Assembly: GCA_024235755.1 (NCBI GenBank)
Contig: JACKLV010000021.1
Span: 1-36,900 of the forward strand
From: Burkholderiales bacterium
GTDB taxonomy: Bacteria; Pseudomonadota; Gammaproteobacteria; Burkholderiales; Nitrosomonadaceae
Direction of reading: 5' to 3'
Length of the DNA stretch: 36,900 nucleotides
Positions within the stretch are counted from its first letter, which is position 1. Each line of letters opens with the position of its first letter. The translations under genes and the position numbers were made by a program. The notes beneath the pieces were generated by a model. That model saw nothing but the letters and a program-made list of their open reading frames with translations, was not told where the DNA came from and did not search any database. Shown one piece after another: positions 17,205 to 27,239 of the stretch.

Positions 17205-17221
17205 CGTGACAAATTGTCGCA
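17205..17221. promoter_or_regulatory. 17-bp palindrome-like site, second copy of the rfbA operator
   Basis: On the minus strand the site reads TGCGACA-ATT-TGTCACG; the rfbA site on the same strand reads TGCGACA-ATA-TGTCGCA. The left arm is identical, and the right arm differs at the last two positions and the centre at one. The arms here are imperfect (5 of 7 bp pair). Distance to the -35 and -10 elements is the same as at rfbA. Confidence 0.55.
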
Positions 17222-17343
17222 CTGACTATTAATTTAAAAGCTTGAAAATATTGCCAAGACATGGTAGCAGAACTATTGATAACGCCGCAAAATATTTCCA
17301 GCACCGATACTGATTAAGACGTCATTCCCATTATCGGAAAGAA

Positions 17344-18855
17344 TTAATCATCCTTTTCCTCGTCCATGAATTTTTGCAATTGCCGCAAACGGGCCTCGAC
17401 ACTTGATAGCTGATAAAAGTCGCCATTATCATGTCTAAGAGCGATTCTGAGCTGCTCAATGGCTGCATCGTAGTAACCTTGTAGGATATAAACCTCGGCT
17501 TGTGCACGGTGCTTCAGCATAAGTTTGTCCTGTAGTGCATAAGCGCGGGCCTGCAAACGGTATAATTGAATATCTTTAGGATGAAATTGCAGTTCACGGT
17601 TAATCAATTCAAGCGCCATTTCTGTCTGATTGTTTTTCAGCAAGGCATCAACATAGCCCTGGATGAGTGCTTCGTGTTGCGGATAGATTCTTAGAGCAGT
17701 GCGGTAAATTTTGAGTGCATCCTCAATCTCTCCATTAGCCAGTTTGACTTCGGCAGCTAGAGTCTCAATCATCGCTCCAGCTTGCAATGCTTTTTGCTCG
17801 ACCTGAATAGTTTTACCAAGCCGATGGTCTTTGAGCAGAATATTGGGCTGATTATTTGTTTGAATCAAGGTATAAAGACGAGCCAACTGCACATCGGCTT
17901 CCTGAAATTGCTTATCACGCAACAATGCATATACATAACCATACCGCTCGATTGCTTCGTTAATATAGCGCTTGTCCTCCAAACGTGCCTTGAATTGGCT
18001 AACAGCATCACGAGGTTTGCCTGATAACGCACGCAGTTTCGCGCGCACCAACAGAAAATCCGTGCTGTCCGGCACCTGACGGTAACCCATTTCATGCGTA
18101 CGATTTTGAATATCCGCGATTCGTTCATATGTCAATGGATGCGTGCGCAGGTAGGACGGCGCACCATTTTCATAGAACCGACTGGCTTTTTGCAATCGTT
18201 CAAAAAAAGCTGACATTCCTTGCGGATCAAAGCCGGCATCCAATAAAATGTTCAGACCAACACGGTCCGCTTCTTTTTCATGCCTGCGGGTAAAATTTAG
18301 TTGCGACTGGATTGCTCCGGCCTGCGATGCGGCAACAATTGCCTGACTTGCCTGTGGATTTGAACGCGATGCCAGAATGGCAATAGCCAGCGCGGCTATT
18401 GATGTAATCATATTGTATTTCTGACCGGCAATCATACGCGCCAGATGTTTTTGTGTGACATGCGCAATTTCATGCGCCATGACGCCTGCAAGCTCAGACT
18501 CGCTCTGAGCGGCAATTATCAGGCCACTGTTAAATCCCATAAATCCGCCAGGCAGTGCAAATGCGTTTATGGTGGAATCTTGCAATGCGAAAAATTCAAA
18601 TGACTGTCCTGGACGGGCTTCGCTTGAACTCGCAATCAATTTGTGCCCCAGGCTATTCAAATAATTGGTGATCTCGGGATCGTCCAGATAGCTTGGATCG
18701 GCTCGAATCTGCCGCATAATCTGTAATCCGATCTGCCGTTCTTCACGCGGTGTAATCGTTGCTTGCGAAACATCGCCGAGATCCGGCAATTCATGCGGGA
18801 TCACGTTTGTCGGAAACAACAATGACAGTATGATGAAGACAATGAAAAATTTCAT
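17344..18855 (-). CDS. bepA: BepA-like periplasmic M48 metalloprotease with TPR repeats
   Basis: BepA (YfgC) degrades or assists outer-membrane proteins such as LptD and BamA substrates in the periplasm. A signal peptide (about residues 1-20) is followed by an M48 protease domain with the zinc motif HEIAH (128-132) and the downstream EKEADR (193-198). The C-terminal half, from about 260, consists of TPR-type helical repeats (for example LANGEIEDALKIYRTALRIYPQ), which bind client proteins. Length 503 is close to E. coli BepA (487). The gene stands alone on the minus strand, with no neighbour within 190 bp. Confidence 0.92.
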   Translation of the reverse strand: MKFFIVFIILSLLFPTNVIPHELPDLGDVSQATITPREERQIGLQIMRQIRADPSYLDDPEITNYLNSLGHKLIASSSEARPGQSFEFFALQDSTINAFALPGGFMGFNSGLIIAAQSESELAGVMAHEIAHVTQKHLARMIAGQKYNMITSIAALAIAILASRSNPQASQAIVAASQAGAIQSQLNFTRRHEKEADRVGLNILLDAGFDPQGMSAFFERLQKASRFYENGAPSYLRTHPLTYERIADIQNRTHEMGYRQVPDSTDFLLVRAKLRALSGKPRDAVSQFKARLEDKRYINEAIERYGYVYALLRDKQFQEADVQLARLYTLIQTNNQPNILLKDHRLGKTIQVEQKALQAGAMIETLAAEVKLANGEIEDALKIYRTALRIYPQHEALIQGYVDALLKNNQTEMALELINRELQFHPKDIQLYRLQARAYALQDKLMLKHRAQAEVYILQGYYDAAIEQLRIALRHDNGDFYQLSSVEARLRQLQKFMDEEKDD

Positions 18856-19095
18856 GTCGATATGATAACCGTTTCAAACTCAAGTTCAATAACCTCGCGA
18901 TTATTTTGAAAATTGTTCTTAAAGTCCGGTTGCTATTTTTTCTTGCCCAATAGCCATTCAGTCATTTGACAGACCCTGATCAGTTCTGCGAATATTGAAA
19001 TAAAACGCTGTTTGGATATTTCGCACCGTTAAATGAAAACAGCTGAATTGATATCAAGACATCCATCAGTCTAAGCTGATCACTCGATTGAAATC

Positions 19096-20139
19096 ATGCA
19101 ATACAGAAATCTAGGCAATACAGAGGTACAAGTCAGTGTCATCTGTTTAGGCACCATGACTTGGGGACAACAGAATACCCAGGCTGAAGCCTTTGAGCAA
19201 ATGGATTATGCCTTGACAGAGGGTGTTAATTTTTTTGACACCGCCGAACTGTACTCGATACCACCCAAAGCTGAAACATATGGCCGCACCGAAGCCATCA
19301 TCGGTGAATGGATTAAGACGCGCCGCCAACGCGACAAGATTGTATTGGCCACTAAAATTGCCGGTCCCGGCACTGACTGGATACCGCACATCCGCAGCGG
19401 CCGAACAACATTTAACCGAAAACATATCCAGTCTGCATTAAACGCCAGCCTGCAACGCTTGCAAACGGATTATGTCGATCTGTATCAACTGCACTGGCCG
19501 GAGCGCAAAACCAATTTTTTCGGTCAATTAGGTTATATACCGGAAGACGATAGGCAACAAACATCGTTTGTCGAAACGCTGCAGGCATTGGATGAACAAG
19601 TGCGTGCAGGAAAAATCCGTTACATTGGCTTATCGAACGAAACGCCCTGGGGTGTGATGCAATTCTTGCAACTCGCTCAGCAGCACAACCTTCCACGCGT
19701 TGTCAGTATTCAGAACCCATACAATCTGTTAAACCGCAGTTACGAAATTGGATTGGCTGAAATTTCCTGGCGTGAAACAGTCGGATTATTATCCTACTCG
19801 CCACTTGGATTTGGAACCCTATCGGGAAAATACTTGGATAATCGAAAACCACCGGGATCGCGACTTGATTTGTTTCCACAATACACACGCTATAGTAATC
19901 CAAATACCATTTGCGCAATCCAGCGCTATACTTCACTGGCAAAAAAGCATCGGCTTGATCCGGCGCAAATGTCGTTGGCTTATGTTAACAGCCGTCCATT
20001 TTTAACCAGCACGATTATTGGTGCTACAACCATCGAACAACTCAAATCGAACATTAACAGTATCAAATTGTCATTGTCAGTTGAAGTACTCGAAGAAATT
20101 GAAAAGATTCATCAGGACCATCCCAATCCGAGCCCATGA
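19096..20139 (+). CDS. Aldo/keto reductase, Tas-like
   Basis: This NADPH-dependent oxidoreductase of the aldo/keto reductase superfamily carries the catalytic tetrad: Asp and Tyr in FFDTAELYS, Lys in LATKIAGPG and His in YQLHWPER. The N-terminal start MQYRNLGNTEVQVSVICLGTM and the specific insert after YQLHWPER resemble E. coli Tas (346 residues; here 347). The physiological substrate is not known for this group. It is monocistronic, divergent from bepA with a 240-bp gap in which I see only a TTGACA at 18966-18971 without a well-spaced -10 box. Confidence 0.9.
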   Translation: MQYRNLGNTEVQVSVICLGTMTWGQQNTQAEAFEQMDYALTEGVNFFDTAELYSIPPKAETYGRTEAIIGEWIKTRRQRDKIVLATKIAGPGTDWIPHIRSGRTTFNRKHIQSALNASLQRLQTDYVDLYQLHWPERKTNFFGQLGYIPEDDRQQTSFVETLQALDEQVRAGKIRYIGLSNETPWGVMQFLQLAQQHNLPRVVSIQNPYNLLNRSYEIGLAEISWRETVGLLSYSPLGFGTLSGKYLDNRKPPGSRLDLFPQYTRYSNPNTICAIQRYTSLAKKHRLDPAQMSLAYVNSRPFLTSTIIGATTIEQLKSNINSIKLSLSVEVLEEIEKIHQDHPNPSP

Positions 20140-20229
20140 GAAAAACTAATTCAATGAAATTTACTATCAACGGCCGGTGTCAAGAAATGCATCAGTCAAA
20201 AACTTACAAACTGGCAGTCAGCTATTTAG

Positions 20230-21051
20230 CTATTTGTTAGCACCGATGATAGTCATCACTTCTTCGGGTTTTAGATGCAATAGCAGACCAATTTGTTCGT
20301 AATCATCCGGCAAAGCAGCGTCATCCCACCCATTGGCGGCATGCCTTGCTAGATTAACGGCTAAAAATACGTTCCGAACACGCTGCTGATCGTTGTGGCT
20401 GTCATTCATCAGAGTAATCAGTAATTCAGGCAATCTCCATTGTGTCGCCAGCGCATGTTGTAACGCATATAATGAAAATCCCAATACTTTTTCTTGTATA
20501 TGCTGACTGCGTATGGTTTTGTTCTGTATCTGTATCGACTTAATTTGCAGCATTGCTTTTGGCGCAAAACACCACATCAGTATTTCAGCCAAATCATGTA
20601 ACAACGCAGCTATCCGAACCTCTTCATAGTGCAGATCGTGCAAGCGTACGGCCCAATCGAATGCATAAGCCGAAGCCACTTTAGCGCGATGGGTAACTTT
20701 CAGCAAATATACCAATGCTTCTCTGTGTTCTTTGACCAGCAAATCCTCGACATGTGGCTTTGCAGAAACATTTTTTAACGCGTTATCCAATCCGAGCATG
20801 ATCAAAATCTGTTCTACTTCCATAATCTCGTGCGCTTGTTGACGAATCCTATTCTGTTGCAAGTAACGGATGAGTTTTACAACCATCAAAGGATCACTTT
20901 TGATGACATGGGCCAAGCTTCGCGCATCGAGATGATCAACATTCTCAATCAGCGTGGACAACTTACGGGAAGTTTGTTTTAGGACTGGTATCTCAACTTT
21001 TGTCAGATACGCAACGCATTGGTTTAGCTTTTTATTGCCTTCTGCTGCCAT
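20230..21051 (-). CDS. HDOD domain signalling protein
   Basis: HDOD proteins are HD-related output domains in bacterial signalling without established enzymatic activity. The protein begins with a segment of helices (PVLKQTSRKLSTLIEN...) and has the pattern AHVIKSDPLMVVKLIRYLQ (residues about 46-64) and EVRIAALLHDLAEILMW (about 146-162), both characteristic of the HDOD fold. The HD pair His-Asp is retained in LLHDLAE. It starts 95 bp after the rsfS stop codon on the same strand and might be the last gene of that operon, or have its own promoter. Confidence 0.82.
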   Translation of the reverse strand: MAAEGNKKLNQCVAYLTKVEIPVLKQTSRKLSTLIENVDHLDARSLAHVIKSDPLMVVKLIRYLQQNRIRQQAHEIMEVEQILIMLGLDNALKNVSAKPHVEDLLVKEHREALVYLLKVTHRAKVASAYAFDWAVRLHDLHYEEVRIAALLHDLAEILMWCFAPKAMLQIKSIQIQNKTIRSQHIQEKVLGFSLYALQHALATQWRLPELLITLMNDSHNDQQRVRNVFLAVNLARHAANGWDDAALPDDYEQIGLLLHLKPEEVMTIIGANK

Positions 21052-21146
21052 GATTAAATTACAGTTATGATTAACATACTGTCTTATATCATGGTCTATT
21101 CAAGTGAATCACCAAATAAACGGGGTATAAACGTTTCTTATCCCGA

Positions 21147-21467
21147 TTAACTCACCCACAATGCTTCTAGATTGTAATATTCTCGCGCTTCCGGCTGCAT
21201 AATATGCACAATGACATCGCCAAGATCGACCAGCAGCCATTCACCGGTTTGTTCACCTTCCAGGGATAAAATACTACCACCGGCACTTTTAACTTTCTCT
21301 CGGACGTTATCCGCCAGAGCCTTAGTCTGTCGTGAAGAGCTTGCGCTCGCGATAACGATGTAATCAAACATCGATGTTAATTTGGAAACACTTAATACCT
21401 TGATATCGAAAGCTTTGATTTCTTCAAGCGCATCCACCGCAATTTTAACCAATTTATCTGAATTCAT
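21147..21467 (-). CDS. rsfS: Ribosome silencing factor RsfS
   Basis: RsfS binds ribosomal protein uL14 and blocks subunit joining when nutrients are scarce. The 106-residue length equals the E. coli protein (105), and the segments VDALEEIKAFDIKVLSV, FDYIVIASASSSRQTKAL, GEWLLVDLGDVIVHIM and EYYNLEALW are the family signature. A strong ribosome site AGGAGA precedes ATG at 21467, which lies 14 bp inside the nadD 3' end. The nadD-rsfS pairing is standard in proteobacteria. Confidence 0.95.
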   Translation of the reverse strand: MNSDKLVKIAVDALEEIKAFDIKVLSVSKLTSMFDYIVIASASSSRQTKALADNVREKVKSAGGSILSLEGEQTGEWLLVDLGDVIVHIMQPEAREYYNLEALWVS

Positions 21468-22167
21468 TTTCTCCTGAGTACAGGTCGTGTGTCTTTATGT
21501 AATCTACAGTAATATCAGGCAGCAAATAGCGAATGCTTCTGCCCGCTGCGATGAGATTCCGTATCTGGGTTGCTGAAATATCCAGTAACGTTGTTTGAGC
21601 AGTATAGATCATACCACTGTACTGGCGAATCAGGTCGCATGGGTCTGAAGTCCAGCGTGAAGCGCATTCTATCTGTATCTTCTGGGGTAGATCGCTACGA
21701 TTTACTACTTGTATGCTGCCGGGCCGTTCAACAATGATCAGGTGACATAGTTGAAACAATTCCTGCCAGCAATGCCAGTAATGAATTTTTAAAAAAGTGT
21801 CGGCACCCATTACAAAACACAATATGGCTCTGCCATCATATTCCGCATGATATTCCTTCAGGGAAGCTACTGTCGTACTGACACCCGGCCGATTTATCTC
21901 ACGCTCATCCAAGAAAAAACGCGTATTATTTTTTATGGAAAGCGAAACCATTTGAGCACGATGATATTTGGCAGCGCCCGGGGAATCACGCAAACGCGGT
22001 TCACCGGCAGGTACAAAAAAAAACTGGTCGAAACGAATAGTATCAGCCAGTTCCTCAGCAACGCGAAGGTGTCCGTGATGAATAGGGTCGAATGTCCCGC
22101 CGTAAATACCGATCAGCACCTGCTCCTTTGTCAATCGCGCACCTGAACATGACAAATCTGCATACAT
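21454..22167 (-). CDS. nadD: Nicotinate-nucleotide adenylyltransferase NadD
   Basis: NadD makes nicotinate adenine dinucleotide in NAD biosynthesis. The nucleotidyltransferase motif GGTFDPIHHGHLR and the late motif ISATQIRN (ISSTxIR type) are present. The start is not certain: ATG at 22167 gives a 17-residue N-terminal extension without a ribosome site, whereas GTG at 22119 gives the usual beginning MLIGIYGGTFDP but has AAGGAG only 3 bp away. Overlap with rsfS and the 13-bp gap from aceF show that it is cotranscribed with both. Confidence 0.93.
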   Translation of the reverse strand: MYADLSCSGARLTKEQVLIGIYGGTFDPIHHGHLRVAEELADTIRFDQFFFVPAGEPRLRDSPGAAKYHRAQMVSLSIKNNTRFFLDEREINRPGVSTTVASLKEYHAEYDGRAILCFVMGADTFLKIHYWHCWQELFQLCHLIIVERPGSIQVVNRSDLPQKIQIECASRWTSDPCDLIRQYSGMIYTAQTTLLDISATQIRNLIAAGRSIRYLLPDITVDYIKTHDLYSGENEFR

Positions 22168-22180
22168 ATAAAAAAACAGA

Positions 22181-23566
22181 CTATAGTAACGCCAAACGCA
22201 TATCCGTTAATACCTCCGCCAAATGAGAAGTAAACCTTGCGGCAGCCGCACCGTCAATGACCCGATGATCATAGGACAACGAAAGTGGCAGCACCAAACG
22301 CGGCTCAAATTGGCTATCTCTAAATACCGGTTTATAACTGGCTTTCGATACACCCAGAATGGCAACCTCTGGCGCGTTGATAATAGGTGTAAACGCCGTG
22401 CCGCCTATGCCACCCAGACTTGAGATAGTGAAACTGGCGCCTTGCATTTGGGTTGGCTTGAGTTTCCCGTCTCGCGCCAAAGCTGCAAGCTCACCAAGTT
22501 CCCGGGCGATCGCAACAACGCCTTTTTGATCGACATCGCGAATTACTGGCACGACGAGACCATTAATCGTATCAACAGCAAAACCGATATGATAATAACG
22601 TTTAATGATCAAACTGGTTTCTCCGTTGACACCTTTATCCAGTGAAGCATTAAAATCGGGAAATTTTTTTAACGTTGCGATCAGCGCTTTCATCAGAAAA
22701 GACAACAGTGTCAATTTAACTGCATCTTTTTTCTCAACAGTATTGGATTCTTTGCGCAACGCTTCAAGATCGGTAATATCCGCTTCATCAAATTGCGTTA
22801 CATGCGGAATCATCACCCAGTTACGGTGCAGGTTGGCGCCGGCAATCTGTTTAATACGCGACAGTGACTTCACTTCAACCGGTCCGTGCTTGGCAAAATC
22901 GACCTGCGGCCAAGGAAGCAGATCAAACGGAGCGCCGCTTGACACGCCTCTGCTGTCCATTTGTATTTGTGACAATTTTGCTTTTACAAAAGCCTGAACG
23001 TCTTCTTTAAGAATTCGCTGTTTACGACCGCTGCCAGTGATCAAATCAAGGTCAACGCCCAATTCACGCGCAAAGCGTCGCACAGATGGCCCGGCATGTG
23101 CTTTTGAAGGTTCGGATTCGGACAAAGCCGACTCAATTGGCGGTGCCGGCGGCTCCTTCGCCTGCTCTGATTGTACTTCAGGCAGAACTGATTTTGTTTC
23201 TGTAGTCTCTGTTGTTTCTGGAGATTCAGCCGCTAATTGAACGGCGGATTCCTTGTCAGCTGTTTCAGCCAAACCGGTTTCTTTTTCATCGGGTTCTGGG
23301 GTTTTATTTGAAATTCCGGCCGTTTCCGTAACTTCCATTACGACAATAGGTGTACCTTCAGAAACTTTGTCACCAGACTTAACCTTGAGTTCTTTGACAA
23401 TACCTGAATATGGCGCGGGTATATCAATGGTTGCTTTATCCGATTCAAGTGCTAACAAAGGATCTTCGGCGCTTATCTCGGCGCCAGCCTGTACAAAAAC
23501 GTCGATAACGGGTACATCCGAAAAGTCTCCGATATCCGGAATGTAAACAGTTTTAAGTTCACCCAT
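22181..23566 (-). CDS. aceF: Pyruvate dehydrogenase E2, dihydrolipoamide acetyltransferase
   Basis: E2 is the core of the pyruvate dehydrogenase complex and transfers acetyl groups to CoA. One lipoyl domain occupies about residues 5-78, with the lipoylated Lys44 in ESDKATIDI. A flexible Glu/Thr/Pro-rich linker (about 95-155) leads to the peripheral subunit-binding domain (about 158-196, VRRFARELGVDL). The catalytic domain ends with the active-site motif HRVIDG (His434, Asp438). There is only one lipoyl domain, compared with three in E. coli. It follows aceE by 98 bp. Confidence 0.95.
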   Translation of the reverse strand: MGELKTVYIPDIGDFSDVPVIDVFVQAGAEISAEDPLLALESDKATIDIPAPYSGIVKELKVKSGDKVSEGTPIVVMEVTETAGISNKTPEPDEKETGLAETADKESAVQLAAESPETTETTETKSVLPEVQSEQAKEPPAPPIESALSESEPSKAHAGPSVRRFARELGVDLDLITGSGRKQRILKEDVQAFVKAKLSQIQMDSRGVSSGAPFDLLPWPQVDFAKHGPVEVKSLSRIKQIAGANLHRNWVMIPHVTQFDEADITDLEALRKESNTVEKKDAVKLTLLSFLMKALIATLKKFPDFNASLDKGVNGETSLIIKRYYHIGFAVDTINGLVVPVIRDVDQKGVVAIARELGELAALARDGKLKPTQMQGASFTISSLGGIGGTAFTPIINAPEVAILGVSKASYKPVFRDSQFEPRLVLPLSLSYDHRVIDGAAAARFTSHLAEVLTDMRLALL

Positions 23567-23664
23567 CTGTTTTCCTTAAATCAAATACATGCCAATCAGC
23601 GATGCTGAAGTACATATAACCATTATATTTTCAGACATTCAATTGAATTACAAAGGATATATGA

Positions 23665-26343
23665 CTAAAGCGTCACGGGATCGGACTTTTCCGGATTGAT
23701 GCCTAACTGCTTAATAGCCTGCGTCACAGTTTTTGCAGATACTTTACCTTCATCCGCTAATGCTTTTAATGCTGCGACAGTGATATAGTTTCTATCAACT
23801 TCAAAAAACTGACGCAGTTTCTCGCGTGTATCGGAGCGTCCAAAACCGTCAGTACCTAACACGCGGTAGCTACCGGGCACAAATTCACGAATCTGGTCTG
23901 CGTAAGTTTTCATATAGTCTGTTGCAGCAATCACAGGACCACCTCTCCGTCCCAGGCAGTCTTCAATATGTGAGACTTTTGCTTTTTTCTCCGGGTGCAG
24001 CATATTCCATCGATGTATTCGCAAAGCCTCGCGTCTTAATTCGGTAAAACTGGTCACGCTCCAGATGTCTGCGTTGACATCATAATCCCGCTTCAAAATA
24101 TCAGCAGCAGCAATTGCTTCACGCAGTATCGTTCCCGAGCCGAGTAACTGTACATGTGGCCCTTTACTGCGTTTTGCCGCTTCCCTAAACAGATACATGC
24201 CTTTCAGAATAGATTGCTCCGCGCCCTTGGGTATTTCCGGATGCGGATAATTTTCATTCATGACGGTAATGTAATAAAAAACATCTTCCTGATTCTGACA
24301 CATACGCCGCAAGCCATCTTGAATAATTACGGCTAGTTCATAAGAAAATGTCGGGTCATATGATACGCAATTAGGAATAGTTGAGGCCACTATATGGCTA
24401 TGCCCATCTTCATGCTGCAAACCCTCACCATTGAGTGTGGTTCGTCCCGCCGTACCACCGAGCAGGAAACCACGGCAACGCATATCGCCTGCTGCCCAGA
24501 TCAGATCGCCAACACGCTGAAAACCGAACATGGAATAAAAAATAAAAAAAGGAATCATTTGAATGCCGTGCGTACTGTAGGCGGTCGCAGCGGCGATCCA
24601 TGATGACAGGGCGCCGGCTTCATTGATACCTTCCTGCAGGATTTGACCGTGTTTGTCTTCTTTGTAATACATCAATTGCTCGGCATCCTGAGGCGTATAA
24701 AGCTGGCCAACAGACGACCAGATGCCTAGTTGACGAAACATACCCTCCATACCGAAGGTACGCGATTCGTCAGCAACAATCGGCACGATATGTTTACCAA
24801 TCTGCTTATCTTTGGCCAGAATATTCAGTATTCTTACATAGGCCATTGTTGTAGAGGATTCCCGCCCTTCCCCACTGGCCTTCAATACGGATTCAAACGC
24901 ACTTAACGGTGGCACTTCCAAAGGTTCCGCCTGGCGTTTACGACGATGATAAAAGCCACCCAGAACCTCACGACGTTCACACATATAAATATATTCTGGT
25001 GAATCCTTATCAAAGGTCAGGTAAGGTACTTCGTCGATTTTGTCATCTGGTATCTCCAGGCCGAAACGATCCCTAAATGCTTTTAACGAGGTTGTACCCA
25101 TTTTTTTCTGCTGATGCGTGATATTCTGAGCTTCACCAGACTCACCCATACCATAGCCTTTAATTGTTTTAGCCAGAATTACTGTAGGTTGGCCTTTGTG
25201 CTTTACCGCATCTGCATAGGCCGCATAAACCTTATGCGGATCGTGCCCACCTCTATTCAAACGCCAAATGTCATCATCTGACATGGTAGCAACCATCTCC
25301 AGCAACTCAGGATATTTACCGAAGAAATGTTTACGAACATAAGCGCCATCTCGGGCCTTGAAATTTTGATATTCACCGTCCACGCATTCCATCATGCGTT
25401 TTTGCAGCAACCCTTTGGTATCTTTTGCAAGCAATGGATCCCAGTAAGAACCCCAAATGACTTTAATTACATTCCAGCCAGCACCGCGAAATGCGGCTTC
25501 TAATTCCTGAATAATTTTTCCGTTGCCTCTTACCGGCCCATCAAGGCGTTGCAGATTACAATTAACAACAAAAATCAGGTTATCCAGTTTTTCACGTGAT
25601 GCAAGTGTAATGGCACCCAAGGATTCCGGCTCATCCATTTCCCCATCGCCCATGAAAGCCCATATCTTGCGTCCATCCGTATTCACCAGGCCGCGACTTC
25701 CAAGATATTTCATGAAGCGCGCTTGATATAACGCCATTATTGGGCCTAACCCCATTGAAACAGTTGGAAATTGCCAGAATGAAGGCATCAACCACGGATG
25801 TGGATATGAGGACAAACCGTTACCGCTAGCTTCCTGGCGAAAATTATTCAGTTGATCTTCTGTCAATTCTCCGGCAAGAAATGCATAAGCATAAACCCCA
25901 GGTGAAGAATGACCTTGCACATATACCAGATCACCGCCGTGACTTTCACTGGGCGAATGCCAGAAATGATTGTAACCGATATCATATAACGTCGCAGCGG
26001 AAGCAAAACTTGCAATATGCCCACCCACATTAGTCGACCGATTAGCTTTAAGCACCATTGCCATGGCATTCCAACGCACATAGGAACGAATACGATGCTC
26101 TATGGCATTATCACCCGGCGAACGCGCCTCCTTTCCTGTCGGTATAGTGTTGATGTAAGCCGTATTGGCACTATAGGGAAGATATGCACCCGAGCGTCGC
26201 GCCTTTTCCACCAGTTTTCCCAGTAAAAAATGTGCACGTTCCGGGCCTTCATTAACCAGCACAGACTCCAGGGCTTCCAGCCATTCCTGTGTTTCTTGCG
26301 GATCTATATCGGGCTGCGATTCCATGCTGTTTCCATTGGTCAT
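23665..26343 (-). CDS. aceE: Pyruvate dehydrogenase E1 component (homodimeric)
   Basis: AceE decarboxylates pyruvate with thiamine diphosphate and acetylates the E2 lipoyl group. The ThDP motif GDGEMDEPES...NCNLQRLDGP is present, along with HSSPGVYA, IGKHIVPIVADESRTFGMEG and the C-terminal transketolase-like domain. Length 892 compares with 887 in E. coli. I chose ATG at 26343 rather than the TTG two codons upstream. The gene lies 13 bp after folD and is in the same operon. No lpd (E3) gene follows aceF. Confidence 0.96.
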   Translation of the reverse strand: MTNGNSMESQPDIDPQETQEWLEALESVLVNEGPERAHFLLGKLVEKARRSGAYLPYSANTAYINTIPTGKEARSPGDNAIEHRIRSYVRWNAMAMVLKANRSTNVGGHIASFASAATLYDIGYNHFWHSPSESHGGDLVYVQGHSSPGVYAYAFLAGELTEDQLNNFRQEASGNGLSSYPHPWLMPSFWQFPTVSMGLGPIMALYQARFMKYLGSRGLVNTDGRKIWAFMGDGEMDEPESLGAITLASREKLDNLIFVVNCNLQRLDGPVRGNGKIIQELEAAFRGAGWNVIKVIWGSYWDPLLAKDTKGLLQKRMMECVDGEYQNFKARDGAYVRKHFFGKYPELLEMVATMSDDDIWRLNRGGHDPHKVYAAYADAVKHKGQPTVILAKTIKGYGMGESGEAQNITHQQKKMGTTSLKAFRDRFGLEIPDDKIDEVPYLTFDKDSPEYIYMCERREVLGGFYHRRKRQAEPLEVPPLSAFESVLKASGEGRESSTTMAYVRILNILAKDKQIGKHIVPIVADESRTFGMEGMFRQLGIWSSVGQLYTPQDAEQLMYYKEDKHGQILQEGINEAGALSSWIAAATAYSTHGIQMIPFFIFYSMFGFQRVGDLIWAAGDMRCRGFLLGGTAGRTTLNGEGLQHEDGHSHIVASTIPNCVSYDPTFSYELAVIIQDGLRRMCQNQEDVFYYITVMNENYPHPEIPKGAEQSILKGMYLFREAAKRSKGPHVQLLGSGTILREAIAAADILKRDYDVNADIWSVTSFTELRREALRIHRWNMLHPEKKAKVSHIEDCLGRRGGPVIAATDYMKTYADQIREFVPGSYRVLGTDGFGRSDTREKLRQFFEVDRNYITVAALKALADEGKVSAKTVTQAIKQLGINPEKSDPVTL

Positions 26344-26356
26344 TATCAATTAATCA

Positions 26357-27214
26357 TTATGCAGTAAGAAGGGAGCGCTCAGCCGCTAATATGGTATTGC
26401 ACAATAGCATTGTGATTGTCATGGGCCCCACGCCACCAGGAACAGGTGTGATATGACTGGCAACTTCTTTGACTGTATCAAATTCGACATCACCGTACAA
26501 ACGTCCATCTGGCAACCGGTTAATACCCACATCAATGACGGCTGCGCCGGGTTTTACCATATTTGCAGTGATCATACCAGGATGACCAGTTGCGACTACT
26601 AGAATATCAGCCGTCTTGGTAAATTGCGCCAAATCTCTGGTCTTGGATGTACATATTGTTACTGTGGCGCCGCGTTCCAAAAGCATCATAGCCATGGGCT
26701 TGCCAACAATATTGCTGCGCCCGACGACAACAGCATGCTTTCCTTCTATTGCAATTCGGCATTGTTCCAGCATGACCATTACACCATAAGGTGTGCATGG
26801 AATAAAATTCGTGTTGCCGGTAACCAATGCGCCAACATTATATAAATGGAAACCGTCTACATCCTTCTCAACCGCAATTGAAGTGATCACTTTATTATTT
26901 TCAAATTGCGGCGGCAAAGGCAGTTGAACCAGTATGCCGTGAACATGTTTATTGCGGTTTAATACATCAATACAATCCAGTATCTCATCCTGCTCAGCGG
27001 TGCTGGAAAAATGATGCACCTCGGAATGAATACCAATTTCGCTGCAGGCTTTGACTTTATTACGGACATAAATCGCTGATGCGGGATTATCACCTACCAT
27101 AATGACAGCTAATCCCGGCCTCGTTCCCTGCTCTGTCAATTTCGCCGCGCGGCTTTGCCATTCAGCACGCACATTCCGTGCTAACAACTTTCCATCGATG
27201 ATATGTGCGCTCAT
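26357..27214 (-). CDS. folD: Methylenetetrahydrofolate dehydrogenase/cyclohydrolase FolD
   Basis: FolD interconverts 5,10-methylene-, methenyl- and 10-formyl-tetrahydrofolate. The signatures AIYVRNKVKACSEIGI (with catalytic Tyr and Lys), HGILVQLPLP, CTPYGVMVMLE, VVVGRSNIVGKPMAMMLL and PVPGGVGPMT are intact, and the length of 285 is the family norm. It supplies one-carbon units beside the metF-ahcY-metK genes further along the same strand. It precedes aceE closely, as in several betaproteobacteria. Confidence 0.96.
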   Translation of the reverse strand: MSAHIIDGKLLARNVRAEWQSRAAKLTEQGTRPGLAVIMVGDNPASAIYVRNKVKACSEIGIHSEVHHFSSTAEQDEILDCIDVLNRNKHVHGILVQLPLPPQFENNKVITSIAVEKDVDGFHLYNVGALVTGNTNFIPCTPYGVMVMLEQCRIAIEGKHAVVVGRSNIVGKPMAMMLLERGATVTICTSKTRDLAQFTKTADILVVATGHPGMITANMVKPGAAVIDVGINRLPDGRLYGDVEFDTVKEVASHITPVPGGVGPMTITMLLCNTILAAERSLLTA

Positions 27215-27239
27215 TTAATCGGCAGCTATACTTCTAATT

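Noticed and set aside
17304..17337. CCGATA/TATCGG inverted repeat as bepA terminator
   Set aside because: Only six base pairs around a 22-base loop, with no U-run following; chance occurrence is likely.
23037..23546. Plus-strand ORFs opposite aceF
   Set aside because: They are antisense to the Glu/Thr/Pro-rich linker and lipoyl domain of aceF, and show only composition-driven Ser/Ala runs.
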